From: Comamonadaceae bacterium PBBC1
GTDB taxonomy: Bacteria; Pseudomonadota; Gammaproteobacteria; Burkholderiales; Burkholderiaceae_C
Direction: 5' to 3'
Assembly (NCBI GenBank): GCA_002256145.1
Contig: NKIP01000001.1
Coordinates: forward strand, 366,735-430,734
Length of the DNA: 64,000 bases
Shown here one piece after another: positions 29,457 through 38,959 of the stretch. How positions within the stretch are numbered: position 1 is the first letter of the stretch; the number at the start of each line of letters is the position of its first letter. Both the position numbers and the translations under genes were made by a program. The notes below the pieces were generated by a model, which searched no databases, had not been told where the DNA came from, and saw only the letters and a list, made by a program, of their open reading frames with translations.

Positions 29457-30536
29457 CTATTGGCGTTTGGCTCGGGGATGCGCCGCATCGTAGACTTGGG
29501 CCAAGTGTTGAAAATCCAACCGTGTATACACCTGCGTGCTGCTGATGCTGGCGTGACCCAAAAGTTCTTGCACAGCACGCAGATCACCGCTGGACTGCAA
29601 TAAATGGCTGGCAAACGAGTGGCGCAGCATGTGCGGATGCACCGGCGTGGACATACCCGCCAACTGGCTGCGTCGCTTGAGGCGCTGCTCGACCGAGCGG
29701 ACAGTCAAACGCGTGCCATGTCGCCCCGGGAAAAGTGCCAGTGCTGCGGACGAGGCACCCGGCATGGGCTGCATCAACATCCCAGGAATCTGATTGCGCA
29801 AAGGCAACCAATGCGCCAAGGCTTGCAAAGCTGCCTGACCCAAGGGCACGCTGCGGCGCTTGCCCCCTTTGCCGTGCACTTGAACCTCTGCTTGGGGCAC
29901 ATCGATCCAGCCGCGTCCAGCGCGAGCCGCCTCGGTGCTGGGCACAACGTCCAAACCCGTCAACTCAGACACACGCAAACCACTGCCATACAGCAGCTCC
30001 ACCATGGCCGCATCGCGCGCTTCAAGCCAGGGATCGTCATCGTGTTCCAAGTGCTCGGCCAGTTGCACGGCTTCATCAACCCCCAGAGCTTTGGGCAAAG
30101 GCTTGCCCCCCCGGGGTGCACGCACATCCACCACCGGGTTATGGGTCATCAGACCCTCCCGTCCCAACCAAACGTAAAAACCACGCCAAGCAGACAAAAT
30201 GAGTGCCAGGCCCCGCCCGCTGCGACCAGCGCTGTGCATGTGCGCCACCCAGCGGCGGACATGCCCAGTCTGCACCTGCAGCAAAGTCAGCTTTGCCGCT
30301 TGGGCCAAGTCGAGCAAACGCATCAGGTCCAGACGGTACAAGGTGCAGGTGCGTTCGGCCAGACGTTTTTCAAAACGCACATGCTCCAGATAGCGCTTTA
30401 CCAAGGGATCCATCAAGGGGCCAGCGCTGTGCACCTCTAAATCGCTCACCCCAGGCCTTGCCCCCCGTGGCAACGAGACGTCCCCCACCTGACACGGCGT
30501 GTCGGGCTCAGGCGCGTGGGGCTCAGGCTTGACCAC
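29457..30536 (-). CDS. xerC: tyrosine recombinase XerC
   Basis: Site-specific recombinase that resolves chromosome dimers at dif with XerD. Up to 359 aa. The catalytic set is complete: Arg in GSGLRVSEL, His and Arg in HMLRHSFASHLL, His in LGHASISSTQ and the nucleophile Tyr in VYTRLDF. The frame opens at GTG 30536, 10 bp after the DUF484 stop; GTG 30449 or ATG 30413 (MDPLVKRYLEHV) would give a more usual length, so the start is uncertain. The dapF-DUF484-xerC order is the classical enterobacterial one. Confidence 0.93.
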   Translation of the reverse strand: MVKPEPHAPEPDTPCQVGDVSLPRGARPGVSDLEVHSAGPLMDPLVKRYLEHVRFEKRLAERTCTLYRLDLMRLLDLAQAAKLTLLQVQTGHVRRWVAHMHSAGRSGRGLALILSAWRGFYVWLGREGLMTHNPVVDVRAPRGGKPLPKALGVDEAVQLAEHLEHDDDPWLEARDAAMVELLYGSGLRVSELTGLDVVPSTEAARAGRGWIDVPQAEVQVHGKGGKRRSVPLGQAALQALAHWLPLRNQIPGMLMQPMPGASSAALALFPGRHGTRLTVRSVEQRLKRRSQLAGMSTPVHPHMLRHSFASHLLQSSGDLRAVQELLGHASISSTQVYTRLDFQHLAQVYDAAHPRAKRQ

Positions 30537-30545
30537 AAAAAATTC

Positions 30546-31232
30546 TCAGGTTTTGCTTCGCAACATGGACAAAGCGGCACCGGCCAGCTCAGCCAAGCGC
30601 TCCAGCAAATCGGTGCCCATCTGGCTGTTGAAGCGCTGCGGATCGGGCGAGGCCAAGACCAGCAAACCAAATGAGGCCTGTCCAGGAGCCGATCGCAAGG
30701 CCAGCAGTGCCAACGAAGCCGCCTGTGCCGGCTCGGCCAGCCACTGCACGGCTTCAAAACCGGTGTTGGGGCCTAAATAAGGACTGTCCAGGGAAGATGC
30801 CAAATCTTGTGTGGCATCCGTCACACCTTGGGCAAAATCCGACCGCGCATGGGTCGCATCCAATGACCACAAGCGCAAAGCCACTTGGGGAACCTGAAAC
30901 AACTCACGGATATTGTCCACGGTCGATTCGGCCAGCTGCTCTGGTGGCGTGACGAGCAACTCACATGACCAGCGGTGCAACTTGTCAGTCAACACCATGT
31001 TTTCGTTGCTGTGACGGATCATGTCCATGATCCGATGCTCCAAGACCTTGATCTTGTCACGCAGCATCTGCGCCTGGCGTTCTTGCAGGCTCACGGCACG
31101 GTGGCTTTGCGGGTGCGTCAGTTGCACAGCAGCGAGCAAAGAAGCATGTCGCTCAAAAAAGTCTGGCGTGTTGACCAGGTAGTTGGCGATGTCGTCCTCG
31201 GTGATCGGGCTCATGGGCTCGGGCTTGTTCAT
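30546..31232 (-). CDS. DUF484 family protein (YigA-like)
   Basis: 228 aa. DUF484 proteins have a GAF-like fold and no settled function. Visible: the N-terminal VNTPDFFERHASLL segment, a coiled-coil helix with QERQAQMLRDKIKVLEHRI (about residues 51-69), and the C-terminal FGLLVLASPDPQRFNSQMGTDLLERL segment. It sits between dapF and xerC with 16 and 9 bp gaps, as in many gammaproteobacteria. Confidence 0.9.
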   Translation of the reverse strand: MNKPEPMSPITEDDIANYLVNTPDFFERHASLLAAVQLTHPQSHRAVSLQERQAQMLRDKIKVLEHRIMDMIRHSNENMVLTDKLHRWSCELLVTPPEQLAESTVDNIRELFQVPQVALRLWSLDATHARSDFAQGVTDATQDLASSLDSPYLGPNTGFEAVQWLAEPAQAASLALLALRSAPGQASFGLLVLASPDPQRFNSQMGTDLLERLAELAGAALSMLRSKT

Positions 31233-31248
31233 GTCTTATTCCAGATAC

Positions 31249-32118
31249 TCAAAGGGTGTCAGGCACGTCGATGCTGCCCTCAAAAACAGAGGTGGCCGGG
31301 CCGGTCATCAGCACCGGGCTGTCGGCCTGCCCAGCCCACTCGATGGTGAGCACCCCGCCGTGGGTCTGCACATCCACACGCGCGTCCAGCCAGCCCTGGC
31401 GAATGCCCGCCACCACCGCCGCACAAGCGCCCGTGCCGCAGGCCAGGGTCTCGCCCGCGCCGCGCTCGAACACCCGCAGCTTGATCTGGCTGCGCGAGAC
31501 GATCTGCATGAAGCCCGCATTCACGCGTTTGGGGAAAGCCGGGTGGTTTTCAATCAAGGGGCCCTGGGCCAGCACCGAGAAAGTGTCCACGTTGTCCACG
31601 CGCTGCACCGCGTGCGGGTTGCCCATGGACACCACACCCACGCGTGCGATGCCCAAATCCCCCAAGGCCAAATCGAACACCGGCCAGCCATTGACCTGGT
31701 CGCTGATGAGGCCCATGGGGTTGAAAGGCACACGCTCCCAGTCAAAGACAGGAGCGCCCATGTCCACCGTGACGCGGCCGTCAGGGTTCATGCGCAGCTC
31801 GATCTCGCCTTGCTGCACCTTCACCCGCACCGTGCTTTTGTCGGTCAGGCCCTTGTCGCGCACATAGCGCACAAAGCATCGGGCCCCGTTGCCGCAGTGC
31901 TCGACCTCGCCGCCGTCGGCGTTGTGGATCACGTATTCAAAGTCCAGCCCCGGTGCGGGTGAAGGCCGCACCGTGAGGATCTGGTCGGCCCCCACGCCAA
32001 AGTGGCGGTCGGCCAAAAAGCGGTATTGGGCCGTGGTGAGGCCCAGGCGGGCTTGGGTCTCGTCGAGCACGACAAAATCGTTGCCGGCCCCTTGCATCTT
32101 GGTAAAGCGGATGTGCAT
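31249..32118 (-). CDS. dapF: diaminopimelate epimerase DapF
   Basis: Converts LL- to meso-DAP for lysine and peptidoglycan synthesis, 289 aa. The N-terminal [15 protein letters not shown] and both catalytic cysteines are present, in EHCGNGARC (about residue 81) and ACGTGACA (about 228). ATG 32118 is chosen because it gives the family start [10 protein letters not shown]; the frame upstream is not conserved. Confidence 0.97.
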   Translation of the reverse strand: MHIRFTKMQGAGNDFVVLDETQARLGLTTAQYRFLADRHFGVGADQILTVRPSPAPGLDFEYVIHNADGGEVEHCGNGARCFVRYVRDKGLTDKSTVRVKVQQGEIELRMNPDGRVTVDMGAPVFDWERVPFNPMGLISDQVNGWPVFDLALGDLGIARVGVVSMGNPHAVQRVDNVDTFSVLAQGPLIENHPAFPKRVNAGFMQIVSRSQIKLRVFERGAGETLACGTGACAAVVAGIRQGWLDARVDVQTHGGVLTIEWAGQADSPVLMTGPATSVFEGSIDVPDTL

Positions 32119-32167
32119 GACCGCGATTATCGCCCGGGGACGGGGCATCAGCCCCTGATAATGGGGC

Positions 32168-33814
32168 ATGGCACGCACATCCCAACTCCTCTACCCCCAA
32201 CGCGAACCCGCCCCTTTGCGCCCCGCAGCGACCGTGCTGCTTTTGCGCGACGGCCCCGGCGGGCTCGAAGTCCTGATGACCCGCCGCTCCATGACGGCCA
32301 GCTTCGCGCCCGGTGCCTATGTGTTCCCGGGCGGGGGCATTGACGCGGCCGACGCCCAAGCGCACAGCCTGGCCACGCGCCGAGACAAACAAAGTGACTT
32401 GCACCTGACGCAAGCGATTGCCGCCATCCGCGAGAGCTTTGAAGAGCTGGGCATCTTGTTCGCCCGCCATGCCGATGGCCGCTGGGCAGACAACAAGGAC
32501 ATCGCGCAGATCAACCGCAAAGGCCCCTTTGCTGCGCAATGCCAAAGCCAAGGCCTCACGCTGGCGGCCGACCAAGTGTTCGTACTGGCCCACTGGATCA
32601 CCGACCGCGACCTGCCACGCCGCTTTGACGTGCCCTTTTTGGTGGCCCGCATGCCCGAAGGCCAGACGCCGGTGGCCGACGAGTCCGAGCAATTCGAGCC
32701 CGTCTGGGTGCGCCCACAAGACGCGCTGGACCGCCATGCAGCCGGCCAGTTTTTCATCATCTTTCCCACCATCCGAACGCTCGAGCGCCTCAAAGCCTTT
32801 CCCAGCGTGGACGCGGTCCTGCAAGCCTGCGCCGTGAACGATGAACCGCTGTGGACCAGCTGCCCCCGCGCAGGCTGGCTGGCGGGCAACGAAGCACGTT
32901 ACATGGAACATGAAGCCCCGTTTGGCGAGCTGGCCCTGGTCACGCCCGACGGGCAAATCCATCACCACCTGGACTGGAAGACCGACCAACCGGTGCCCCT
33001 GCTCCAAAACGTGCAGCGCCTCACGGCCCCCAACCCCGGCGTGATGACCGGCCCCGGCACCAACAGTTATCTGGTGGGCGACCCGAACACGGGCTACATC
33101 GCCATCGACCCCGGCCCGGCCGACGATGAGCACCTGCAGCGCCTGTGGCGTGCGGCAGGCGGGCAGATCAAAGCCATTGTGTGCACCCACTCTCACCCGG
33201 ACCACTCCCCCGGCGCAGCCCCACTGCAGGCGCTGTGCACCCACAAGCCACCCATCCTGGGCCTGTCCTCCAAGCCCACGGCACGTGCCAACAGCCGATT
33301 CACCCCGGAGCGCGAACTGGCCGATGGCGAAAAACTGGTGCTGCAAGGCATCGGCGTGGATGGCGAAATCACCCACACCTTGCGCGTGGTGCACACCCCC
33401 GGTCACGCGGCCAACCACCTATGCCTGGTGCTGGAAGAAGACGGCCTGTTGTTCTCGGGTGACCATGTGCTCAACGGCAGCACCACCGTGATCGACCCGC
33501 CCGACGGCCACATGGGCGACTATTTGGACTCACTGGACAAGCTGGCTGCGGCCTGCGAGGCTGGGGGCATCGAATTCATCTTGCCCGCGCACGGCCATGT
33601 GCTGGGTTTTACCCACCAGGCCATCACCCACCTGAAGGCGCACCGCCTGAAGCGCGAGGCCAAAATCGCCGCCGCCATGCAAGCCCTGCCCCAAGGTAGC
33701 TTGCAGGAATGGGTAGAAAAAGCCTACGACGATGTGCCGCCCCGCCTGTGGCCCGTGGCGGCCCGTTCGCTGCAAGCGCATGTGGACCACATCCGCGAAC
33801 AAGCCCTGTCTTGA
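32168..33814 (+). CDS. NUDIX hydrolase / metallo-beta-lactamase-fold fusion
   Basis: 548 aa, two enzymes in one chain. The N-terminal half is a NUDIX domain (about residues 15-250) with VFPGGGID and the box remnant [12 protein letters not shown] (about 89-100); a stretch of about 25 residues separates the glycines from the RE..EE helix, more than in the standard NUDIX box. The C-terminal half is a metallo-beta-lactamase fold (about 285-548) with THSHPDH (about 338-344), TPGHAANH and PAHGHV as metal-site motifs, of the LACTB2 type. ATG 32168 is divergent from dapF with 49 bp between starts. The substrates are unknown; the pairing suggests a two-step hydrolysis of a nucleotide-linked or acyl-CoA-like compound (inference). 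Confidence 0.88.
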   Translation: MARTSQLLYPQREPAPLRPAATVLLLRDGPGGLEVLMTRRSMTASFAPGAYVFPGGGIDAADAQAHSLATRRDKQSDLHLTQAIAAIRESFEELGILFARHADGRWADNKDIAQINRKGPFAAQCQSQGLTLAADQVFVLAHWITDRDLPRRFDVPFLVARMPEGQTPVADESEQFEPVWVRPQDALDRHAAGQFFIIFPTIRTLERLKAFPSVDAVLQACAVNDEPLWTSCPRAGWLAGNEARYMEHEAPFGELALVTPDGQIHHHLDWKTDQPVPLLQNVQRLTAPNPGVMTGPGTNSYLVGDPNTGYIAIDPGPADDEHLQRLWRAAGGQIKAIVCTHSHPDHSPGAAPLQALCTHKPPILGLSSKPTARANSRFTPERELADGEKLVLQGIGVDGEITHTLRVVHTPGHAANHLCLVLEEDGLLFSGDHVLNGSTTVIDPPDGHMGDYLDSLDKLAAACEAGGIEFILPAHGHVLGFTHQAITHLKAHRLKREAKIAAAMQALPQGSLQEWVEKAYDDVPPRLWPVAARSLQAHVDHIREQALS

Positions 33815-33842
33815 TTCGCTTTGAGTATTTTTGAAAGCATCG

Positions 33843-34538
33843 ATGATTTCCTCTGAAGAAGGCATTCGCCTGGCCAAACGCGTGGCCGCCGAGCAAAACT
33901 GCTCGCGCCGCGAAGCCGAAGCCCTGATCGTGGCAGGCGGCGTGCAGGTGGCGGGCAAAGTCGTGACCGACCCGGCCCGGCGCGTACGCCCCGAGCAGGC
34001 TGTTCAGGTCAACCGTTTGGTCTCAATGGCGGCGCTCGCCCCCATGACCTTGGTGCTGTTCAAACCCGCGCACCGGGTGGCCAACCTGGCCTGGCTGCAA
34101 GACACCGTGGGCCTCAAAGCCCCGCAGCCTGGCATTTGGGGGCCTGAACGCCTGGCCAAAATGCAAATGCCCCTGCCTCTGGCCAAACCGGCCAGCGGGC
34201 TGTGCATCTTCACGGACGATGTGGGCGTGTTGCGCCACCTGGAAGACCGCCGCAGCCCCATGGAACAAGAGTGGATGGCCACCGTGGGAGGCGAAGTGCC
34301 CGGCGGCCTGATCAAGGCACTGAACGGCCCCGGCATCCGCGCCAGCATCAACCGCCAGACCGAGCAACTCACAGTGCTGCGCATCGCGGGCAAAGACATC
34401 GACGGGCTGGATTTGGGTCGCTGGCTGGACGAGCAATGCCCTTTGCAGGACCTGCGCCGCCAGCGGGTGGGGCGCTTGGGTGTGGCCCCGCTTGAAGTGG
34501 GTCAGTGGCGGCAACTCGAAGGCTATGAACGCTTCTGA
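33843..34538 (+). CDS. RsuA/RluB-family pseudouridine synthase homologue, catalytic Asp apparently missing
   Basis: 231 aa. An S4 RNA-binding domain spans about residues 8-60 (RLAKRVAAEQNCSRREAEAL), followed by the pseudouridine synthase fold with YxxxK-like FKPAHRV and a GLxIFTDD core. In RsuA-family enzymes the catalytic aspartate sits in a R-L-D-x-x-T-x-G-L motif; here the aligned residues are PLAKPASGL (about 112-120), with Ala in the Asp position. I therefore infer a weak or non-catalytic paralogue that may still bind rRNA. ATG 33843 is preferred over the in-frame TTG 33831. Confidence 0.78.
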   Translation: MISSEEGIRLAKRVAAEQNCSRREAEALIVAGGVQVAGKVVTDPARRVRPEQAVQVNRLVSMAALAPMTLVLFKPAHRVANLAWLQDTVGLKAPQPGIWGPERLAKMQMPLPLAKPASGLCIFTDDVGVLRHLEDRRSPMEQEWMATVGGEVPGGLIKALNGPGIRASINRQTEQLTVLRIAGKDIDGLDLGRWLDEQCPLQDLRRQRVGRLGVAPLEVGQWRQLEGYERF

Positions 34539-34596
34539 TGGATTTCCGACAAAAACACACAGGATTTACCCTTGAAAAGAAACGGGCAATCCCCAT

Positions 34597-34625
34597 TTGT
34601 GACAAGAGTCTGAGAAAATTACCAT
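34597..34625 (+). promoter_or_regulatory. candidate promoter of the Rrf2 regulator gene
   Basis: TTGTGA (34597-34602) and TACCAT (34620-34625) are 17 bp apart, 81 bp upstream of the ATG. A GTGAC...GTCAC inverted pair (34600-34604 and 34630-34634) overlaps it and could be an operator for autoregulation. By eye only. Confidence 0.4.
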
Positions 34626-34705
34626 TCAGTCACATTTGCGAAGATCGCAAGCTGTGACCGGGTCAATGCCCATGAGGGCTTGTCCAACGTACTAAGGAGC
34701 ACACC

Positions 34706-35227
34706 ATGCGTTTGAGCACCAAGAGCCGATTTGCCGTCACCGCGATGATCGACGTTGCACTGCGCGAAGACCGCGGCCCCGTTTCCCTGGCCGCCATCAG
34801 CGTGCGCCACCAAATTTCGCTGTCCTACCTGGAACAGTTGTTCAGCAAACTGCGCCAACAAGGCTTGGTCGAAAGCACCCGCGGCCCAGGCGGCGGCTAC
34901 TCGCTGTCGCGCAACGCCGAAAAAATCACCATGGCCGACATCGTGGGCGCAGTCGATGCGCCCTCTGACGAAGAAGTGGCCGCTGAAGGCGGCTGGATGA
35001 ACAGTGACCTGTGGGCCAGTCTGAACGAAAAAATGCTGACCCACCTGCAGTCCATCAGTTTGCGCCAATTGGTGGCGGAGCAACGCACCAAAGGCGTGAC
35101 GGTGGAGCCAGCACCGGCACCCTCGGTCAAACGCGGTGTATTTGCCAAGCCCAAAAGCACCCTGAAAATCACCGCGCCCAACTCGGTCTTTGCACTGGCG
35201 GGCAGCTTGATGCCGTCTCGCGGCTGA
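34706..35227 (+). CDS. Rrf2-family transcriptional regulator lacking cysteines
   Basis: 173-aa winged-helix regulator related to IscR. The N-terminal MRLSTKSRFAVTAMIDVAL, the HTH ISLSYLEQLFSKLRQQGLVES (about residues 41-61) and the RGPGGGYSL wing are strongly IscR-like. The three Fe-S cysteines of IscR are absent: the loop after IVGAVDAP reads SDEEVAAEGGWMN, and the whole protein has no cysteine. It thus cannot carry an IscR-type cluster. cysK lies 520 bp downstream beyond rnpB; in Bacillus the cysteine-free Rrf2 protein CymR controls sulfur genes with CysK as partner, so a sulfur-related role is possible (inference). A good AAGGAG precedes ATG 34706. No isc genes follow. Confidence 0.9.
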   Translation: MRLSTKSRFAVTAMIDVALREDRGPVSLAAISVRHQISLSYLEQLFSKLRQQGLVESTRGPGGGYSLSRNAEKITMADIVGAVDAPSDEEVAAEGGWMNSDLWASLNEKMLTHLQSISLRQLVAEQRTKGVTVEPAPAPSVKRGVFAKPKSTLKITAPNSVFALAGSLMPSRG

Positions 35228-35243
35228 TGGGCACTTGGCCACC

Positions 35244-35278
35244 CACAAAAAAACCCGCTTCGGCGGGTTTTTTTGTGG
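35244..35278. terminator. bidirectional terminator between Rrf2 gene and rnpB
   Basis: Perfect hairpin with CCCGC-TTCG-GCGGG core flanked by A7 and T7 runs that extend the stem. It lies 16 bp after the regulator stop codon and just beyond the 3' end of rnpB on the other strand, so it can serve both. Confidence 0.92.
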
Positions 35279-35290
35279 TCTGAAAAAAGT

Positions 35291-35636
35291 GTGAAGCTAG
35301 CCGATAAGCCGGATTCTGTGCACGGGGTTTCCCCCATGTGACCACCATTACTCTGGGCCGCCGGTCACCCGGACGGCTCGATGCTACCTACCCGCACACT
35401 CCGGGGGCCCCGTCAACGTGTGCCTACTTGGTATTGCTGCGCGTAGAGATTGCCCGTTTCACCCGAACTGAATCGGCTCGTCTCTGTTGCTCTGATCCTC
35501 ACCTTAGGGCCTGCCACTTGCATGGCCGACTTGTCGGTGGACAGCCGTTAGCTGCTACGCTGCCCTGTGCAGTCCGGACGTTCCTCCAGTGCTCTGTTTC
35601 CAGAATTGCACCAGCGGTGGTCTGGCGAGCTTCACC
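35291..35636 (-). ncRNA. rnpB: RNase P RNA (class A)
   Basis: About 346 nt on the minus strand. The 5' and 3' ends carry complementary GTGAAGCT and AGCTTCAC, forming helix P1. The conserved GGAGGAACGTCCGGACT element near the 5' end (35573-35589) and ACAGAATCCGGCTTATCGGC near the 3' end (35300-35320) are hallmark class A sequences, and CACAGGGCAG follows the first. Ends are set from P1 and may be off by a few bases. Confidence 0.95.
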
Positions 35637-35749
35637 CCTCGATTATCAGTCCTGTCCGTGCAGGAATAACGATATGACCCAATTGTCGAAGCTGTTTTCT
35701 AACTTTGCATCAAAATACCCAGACCACGATCCCCACACAAAGACCCACC

Positions 35750-36667
35750 ATGACATTTGACAACGTTCTGCAAACCATCGGTAACACGCCCCACATCCGC
35801 ATCAACAAGCTGTTCGGCCACAGCCACAAGGTGTATGTGAAGAACGAGCGTGCCAATCCGGGCGGCTCCATCAAGGACCGGATTGCATTGGCCATGATCG
35901 AAGACGCAGAGCGCAGCGGCGTGCTGCAGCCCGGCGCAACCATCATTGAGCCGACCTCGGGCAACACCGGTGTTGGCTTGGCGCTGGTTGCAGCCGTCAA
36001 AGGCTACAAGCTGATTTTGGTCATGCCTGACAGCATGTCCATTGAGCGCCGTCGCCTCATGCTGGCCTATGGTGCCAGCTTTGACCTGACCCCTCGGGAA
36101 AAAGGCATGAAGGGTGCCATCGCCCGCGCCGAAGAGCTCAAGGCCCAGACCCCTGGCGCCTGGATTCCCCAGCAGTTTGAAAACCCCAGCAACATCGATG
36201 TGCATGTGCGCACCACGGCCCTCGAAATCGCCAACGACTTTCCCGGCGGCGTCGACTACATCATCACCGGGGTGGGAACTGGCGGACACCTGAGCGGTGT
36301 GGCACAGGTGCTCAAAGCCCAATGGCCGCAGCTGAAAGTATTTGCCGTGGAGCCCTCTGCGTCACCGGTGATCAGCGGTGGCTCTCCTTCCCCACACCCC
36401 ATTCAGGGCATTGGCGCAGGCTTTATCCCCAAAAACCTGAAAACCGACTTGCTCGATGGCGTGATTCAAGTCGAAGCCGAAGCAGCCCGCGAGTACGGCC
36501 GCCGCAGCGCACGCGAAGAAGGCTTGTTGGTGGGCATCTCCAGCGGTGCCACGTTGGCTGCCATTGCCCAGAAACTGCCTGAAATTCCAGCAGGCAGCAC
36601 CGTCTTGGGCTTCAACTACGACACTGGCGAGCGCTACCTCTCGGTCGAAGGCTATTTGCCCGCTTGA
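35750..36667 (+). CDS. cysK: cysteine synthase A (O-acetylserine sulfhydrylase)
   Basis: PLP enzyme making cysteine from O-acetylserine and sulfide, 305 aa. The PLP lysine is in NPGGSIKDR (about residue 41), the substrate loop in TSGNTG (about 68-73), and the phosphate-binding GVGTGGH (about 175-181). The SGAT segment SSGATLAAI is near the C-terminus. ATG 35750 is chosen as it gives the family start [14 protein letters not shown]. The gene is alone, divergent from rnpB and convergent with eutC. Confidence 0.95.
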   Translation: MTFDNVLQTIGNTPHIRINKLFGHSHKVYVKNERANPGGSIKDRIALAMIEDAERSGVLQPGATIIEPTSGNTGVGLALVAAVKGYKLILVMPDSMSIERRRLMLAYGASFDLTPREKGMKGAIARAEELKAQTPGAWIPQQFENPSNIDVHVRTTALEIANDFPGGVDYIITGVGTGGHLSGVAQVLKAQWPQLKVFAVEPSASPVISGGSPSPHPIQGIGAGFIPKNLKTDLLDGVIQVEAEAAREYGRRSAREEGLLVGISSGATLAAIAQKLPEIPAGSTVLGFNYDTGERYLSVEGYLPA

Positions 36668-36686
36668 CTCGTGTTGCGGCCGCGGC

Positions 36687-37508
36687 TTACCTCAGCAAGA
36701 AGTTGCCGTGGCCTGCGTTCAGGGCGGTGGCCGCTGAGGCTGTTTCGTCTTTCAGCGCCACCCCGGACAGCTGGCGCTGTCGCGCCTGAGCCAGCAAAAA
36801 GTGCAGTTTGTGGGCAGCTTCCTCATACGATAGCCCAGCAGTTCGCACATTCGAGATGCAATTGCGGCTCGCATCCGTGAGCCCCACACGAGGCATCCAC
36901 GTCAGGTACAGACCCATGCTGTCCGGTGAGCTCAATCCGGGGCGCTCCCCGATCAACACCACCACGGTTTTGGCGCCCAGCGCCTGCCCGATTTCATCAC
37001 CGATGGCGACACGGGCTTGGCGCACCACGCACAAGGGCCCGACCTGCCAACGCTCTCCCGCCATGCGCTGATGCAAAGCAGCAAGGAACGGCGCAGCGTT
37101 TTGCTCAATGGCCCAAGCCGACAGCCCGTCGGCGATCACCAACGCGAGGTCAAACGGTCGCGCCTCCAAGGTGCCTTCAGAAGGTGCCAACAGATCGCGC
37201 GATTCCATGTCCAGCCGACGCCCCAGATCGGGACGCTGCAAGTATTGGTTGCGATCAGAAGCCGCGCTGTGCAGTTGAAGCACCGCACCCGGCAGACCAG
37301 GCCACGCAGCGCTGAGCTGCTCTGACAAGGCAGGGCCATTCAAGTCGCGGTGCACGGCATCTCGGGCCTGAGCGTGGGCGAATTGAAATGCAAGGTGCGC
37401 ATTTGTAGGCAAGCTCACGCCTGAACGCCCCAAGGCGATGCGGGCATCGGTGAATTGGCGCAACGCCACCCACGGGTTGGCGGTGACGGGCAAGGGTTTG
37501 TCAGACAT
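36687..37508 (-). CDS. eutC: ethanolamine ammonia-lyase small subunit EutC
   Basis: Light subunit of the adenosylcobalamin-dependent enzyme that splits ethanolamine to acetaldehyde and ammonia, 273 aa. The [19 protein letters not shown] stretch (about residues 118-132), [20 protein letters not shown] (about 178-197) and [14 protein letters not shown] near the end are typical. ATG 37508 is chosen ([13 protein letters not shown]), 8 bp after the eutB stop. Confidence 0.95.
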   Translation of the reverse strand: MSDKPLPVTANPWVALRQFTDARIALGRSGVSLPTNAHLAFQFAHAQARDAVHRDLNGPALSEQLSAAWPGLPGAVLQLHSAASDRNQYLQRPDLGRRLDMESRDLLAPSEGTLEARPFDLALVIADGLSAWAIEQNAAPFLAALHQRMAGERWQVGPLCVVRQARVAIGDEIGQALGAKTVVVLIGERPGLSSPDSMGLYLTWMPRVGLTDASRNCISNVRTAGLSYEEAAHKLHFLLAQARQRQLSGVALKDETASAATALNAGHGNFLLR

Positions 37509-37516
37509 GCACCACC

Positions 37517-38917
37517 TCAGGCCAAGGGCAACAAAGCTTGCTCGAACGCGGCTGGCATCCCAGGGGGCAGCACCAAGTTGGCACCTTGGCCTTGGAAAAT
37601 ATTCATGCGCTGCAGCCAAGCCTCGAACTCTGGTGCGGGCCGCAAGCCCAACACCTTGCGGGCATACAGGGCGTCGTGGAAAGACGTCGTCTGATAGTTC
37701 AGCATGATGTCATCCGAGCCGGGAACACCCATCACGAAGTTGCAACCCGCCGCCCCCAGCAAGGTGAGCAACACATCCATATCGTTTTGGTCGGCCTCTG
37801 CGTGGTTGGTGTAACAAACATCGCAGCCCATGGGCAAACCCAGCAGCTTGGCGCAAAAGTGGTCCTCCAACCCGGCGCGAATGATCTGCTTGCCATCAAA
37901 CAAATACTCAGGGCCGATGAAGCCCACCACCGTGTTCACCAACAAGGGCTTGAAAGCGCGTGCCACGGCATAGGCGCGTGTCTCGCAGGTTTGCTGGTCC
38001 ATGCCTTGGTGGGCGTTGGCAGACAGTGCGCTGCCCTGCCCGGTTTCGAAATACATCACGTTGTCACCCACCACCCCCCGGTTCAGCGAGAGGGCCGCGC
38101 TGCGGGCCTCGGCCAAAAGCGCCAGGTTCAAACCAAAGCTGCGGTTGGTGGCCTCGGTACCACCTATCGACTGGAACACCAGATCCACAGGCGCACCACG
38201 CTCAATGGCCTGGATGGTGTTGGTCACATGGGTGAGCACGCAGCTCTGGGTGGGGATCTCGTAGTGCGCAATGACATCCGCCATCATGTGCACCAACTTC
38301 ATCACTTGCGCCACGTTGTCGGTGGCGGGGTTGATACCGATGACGGCATCCCCGCTGCCGTACAGCAAACCATCCAACAAGCTGGCGGCGATACCCGTGG
38401 CATCGTCCGTGGGGTGATTGGGCTGCAAGCGCGTCGCCATGCGGCCAGGCAAGCCGATAGTGTTGCGAAATGCAGTGATCACTTGGCATTTCTTGGCCAC
38501 CAAAATCAAATCCTGGTTGCGCATGAGCTTGCTCACAGCCGCTGCCATCTCGGGGGTGATACCGGGTGCCAAAGCGCTCAGCGCCTCGGTGTCTGCCGCA
38601 TCGCTGAGCAGCCAGTTGCGAAAGTCGCCCACCGTGAGGTGACTCACCACCGCAAATGCTTCAACATTGTGGGTGTCCAAAATGAGACGGGTCACTTCGT
38701 CCGACTCGTAGGGCACCAAAGCCTCTGTCAGGAAGGTGCGCAAGGGCAATTCCGCCAAGGCCATCTGGGCGGCAGCCCGCTCCTGCGCCGTGTGTGCTGC
38801 GACGCCGGCCAGCAAGTCTCCGGAGCGCAAAGGCGTCGCCTTGGCCATGAGGTCTTTGAGGTCCCGAAAACCATAGACATGGCTTGCGACGGTGTGCTGG
38901 TAGGGGTGTCTTGGCAC
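37517..38917 (-). CDS. eutB: ethanolamine ammonia-lyase large subunit EutB
   Basis: Catalytic heavy subunit with a TIM barrel and the B12 site, 466 aa. Family segments include [12 protein letters not shown] (about residues 23-34), [46 protein letters not shown] and [19 protein letters not shown]. The only suitable start is GTG 38917, which gives a normal N-terminus although no clear Shine-Dalgarno is seen. No microcompartment (eutSPLKMN) or reactivase gene is next to it in this window. Confidence 0.95.
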   Translation of the reverse strand: MPRHPYQHTVASHVYGFRDLKDLMAKATPLRSGDLLAGVAAHTAQERAAAQMALAELPLRTFLTEALVPYESDEVTRLILDTHNVEAFAVVSHLTVGDFRNWLLSDAADTEALSALAPGITPEMAAAVSKLMRNQDLILVAKKCQVITAFRNTIGLPGRMATRLQPNHPTDDATGIAASLLDGLLYGSGDAVIGINPATDNVAQVMKLVHMMADVIAHYEIPTQSCVLTHVTNTIQAIERGAPVDLVFQSIGGTEATNRSFGLNLALLAEARSAALSLNRGVVGDNVMYFETGQGSALSANAHQGMDQQTCETRAYAVARAFKPLLVNTVVGFIGPEYLFDGKQIIRAGLEDHFCAKLLGLPMGCDVCYTNHAEADQNDMDVLLTLLGAAGCNFVMGVPGSDDIMLNYQTTSFHDALYARKVLGLRPAPEFEAWLQRMNIFQGQGANLVLPPGMPAAFEQALLPLA

Positions 38918-38959
38918 GTCAGTGAATGGGTCAAGTGGCAGGTCACAAAAAACCAGGGT

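Noticed and set aside
31937..33418. 493-codon open frame on the minus strand
   Set aside because: Antisense to the NUDIX/metallo-beta-lactamase fusion gene, whose motifs are intact.
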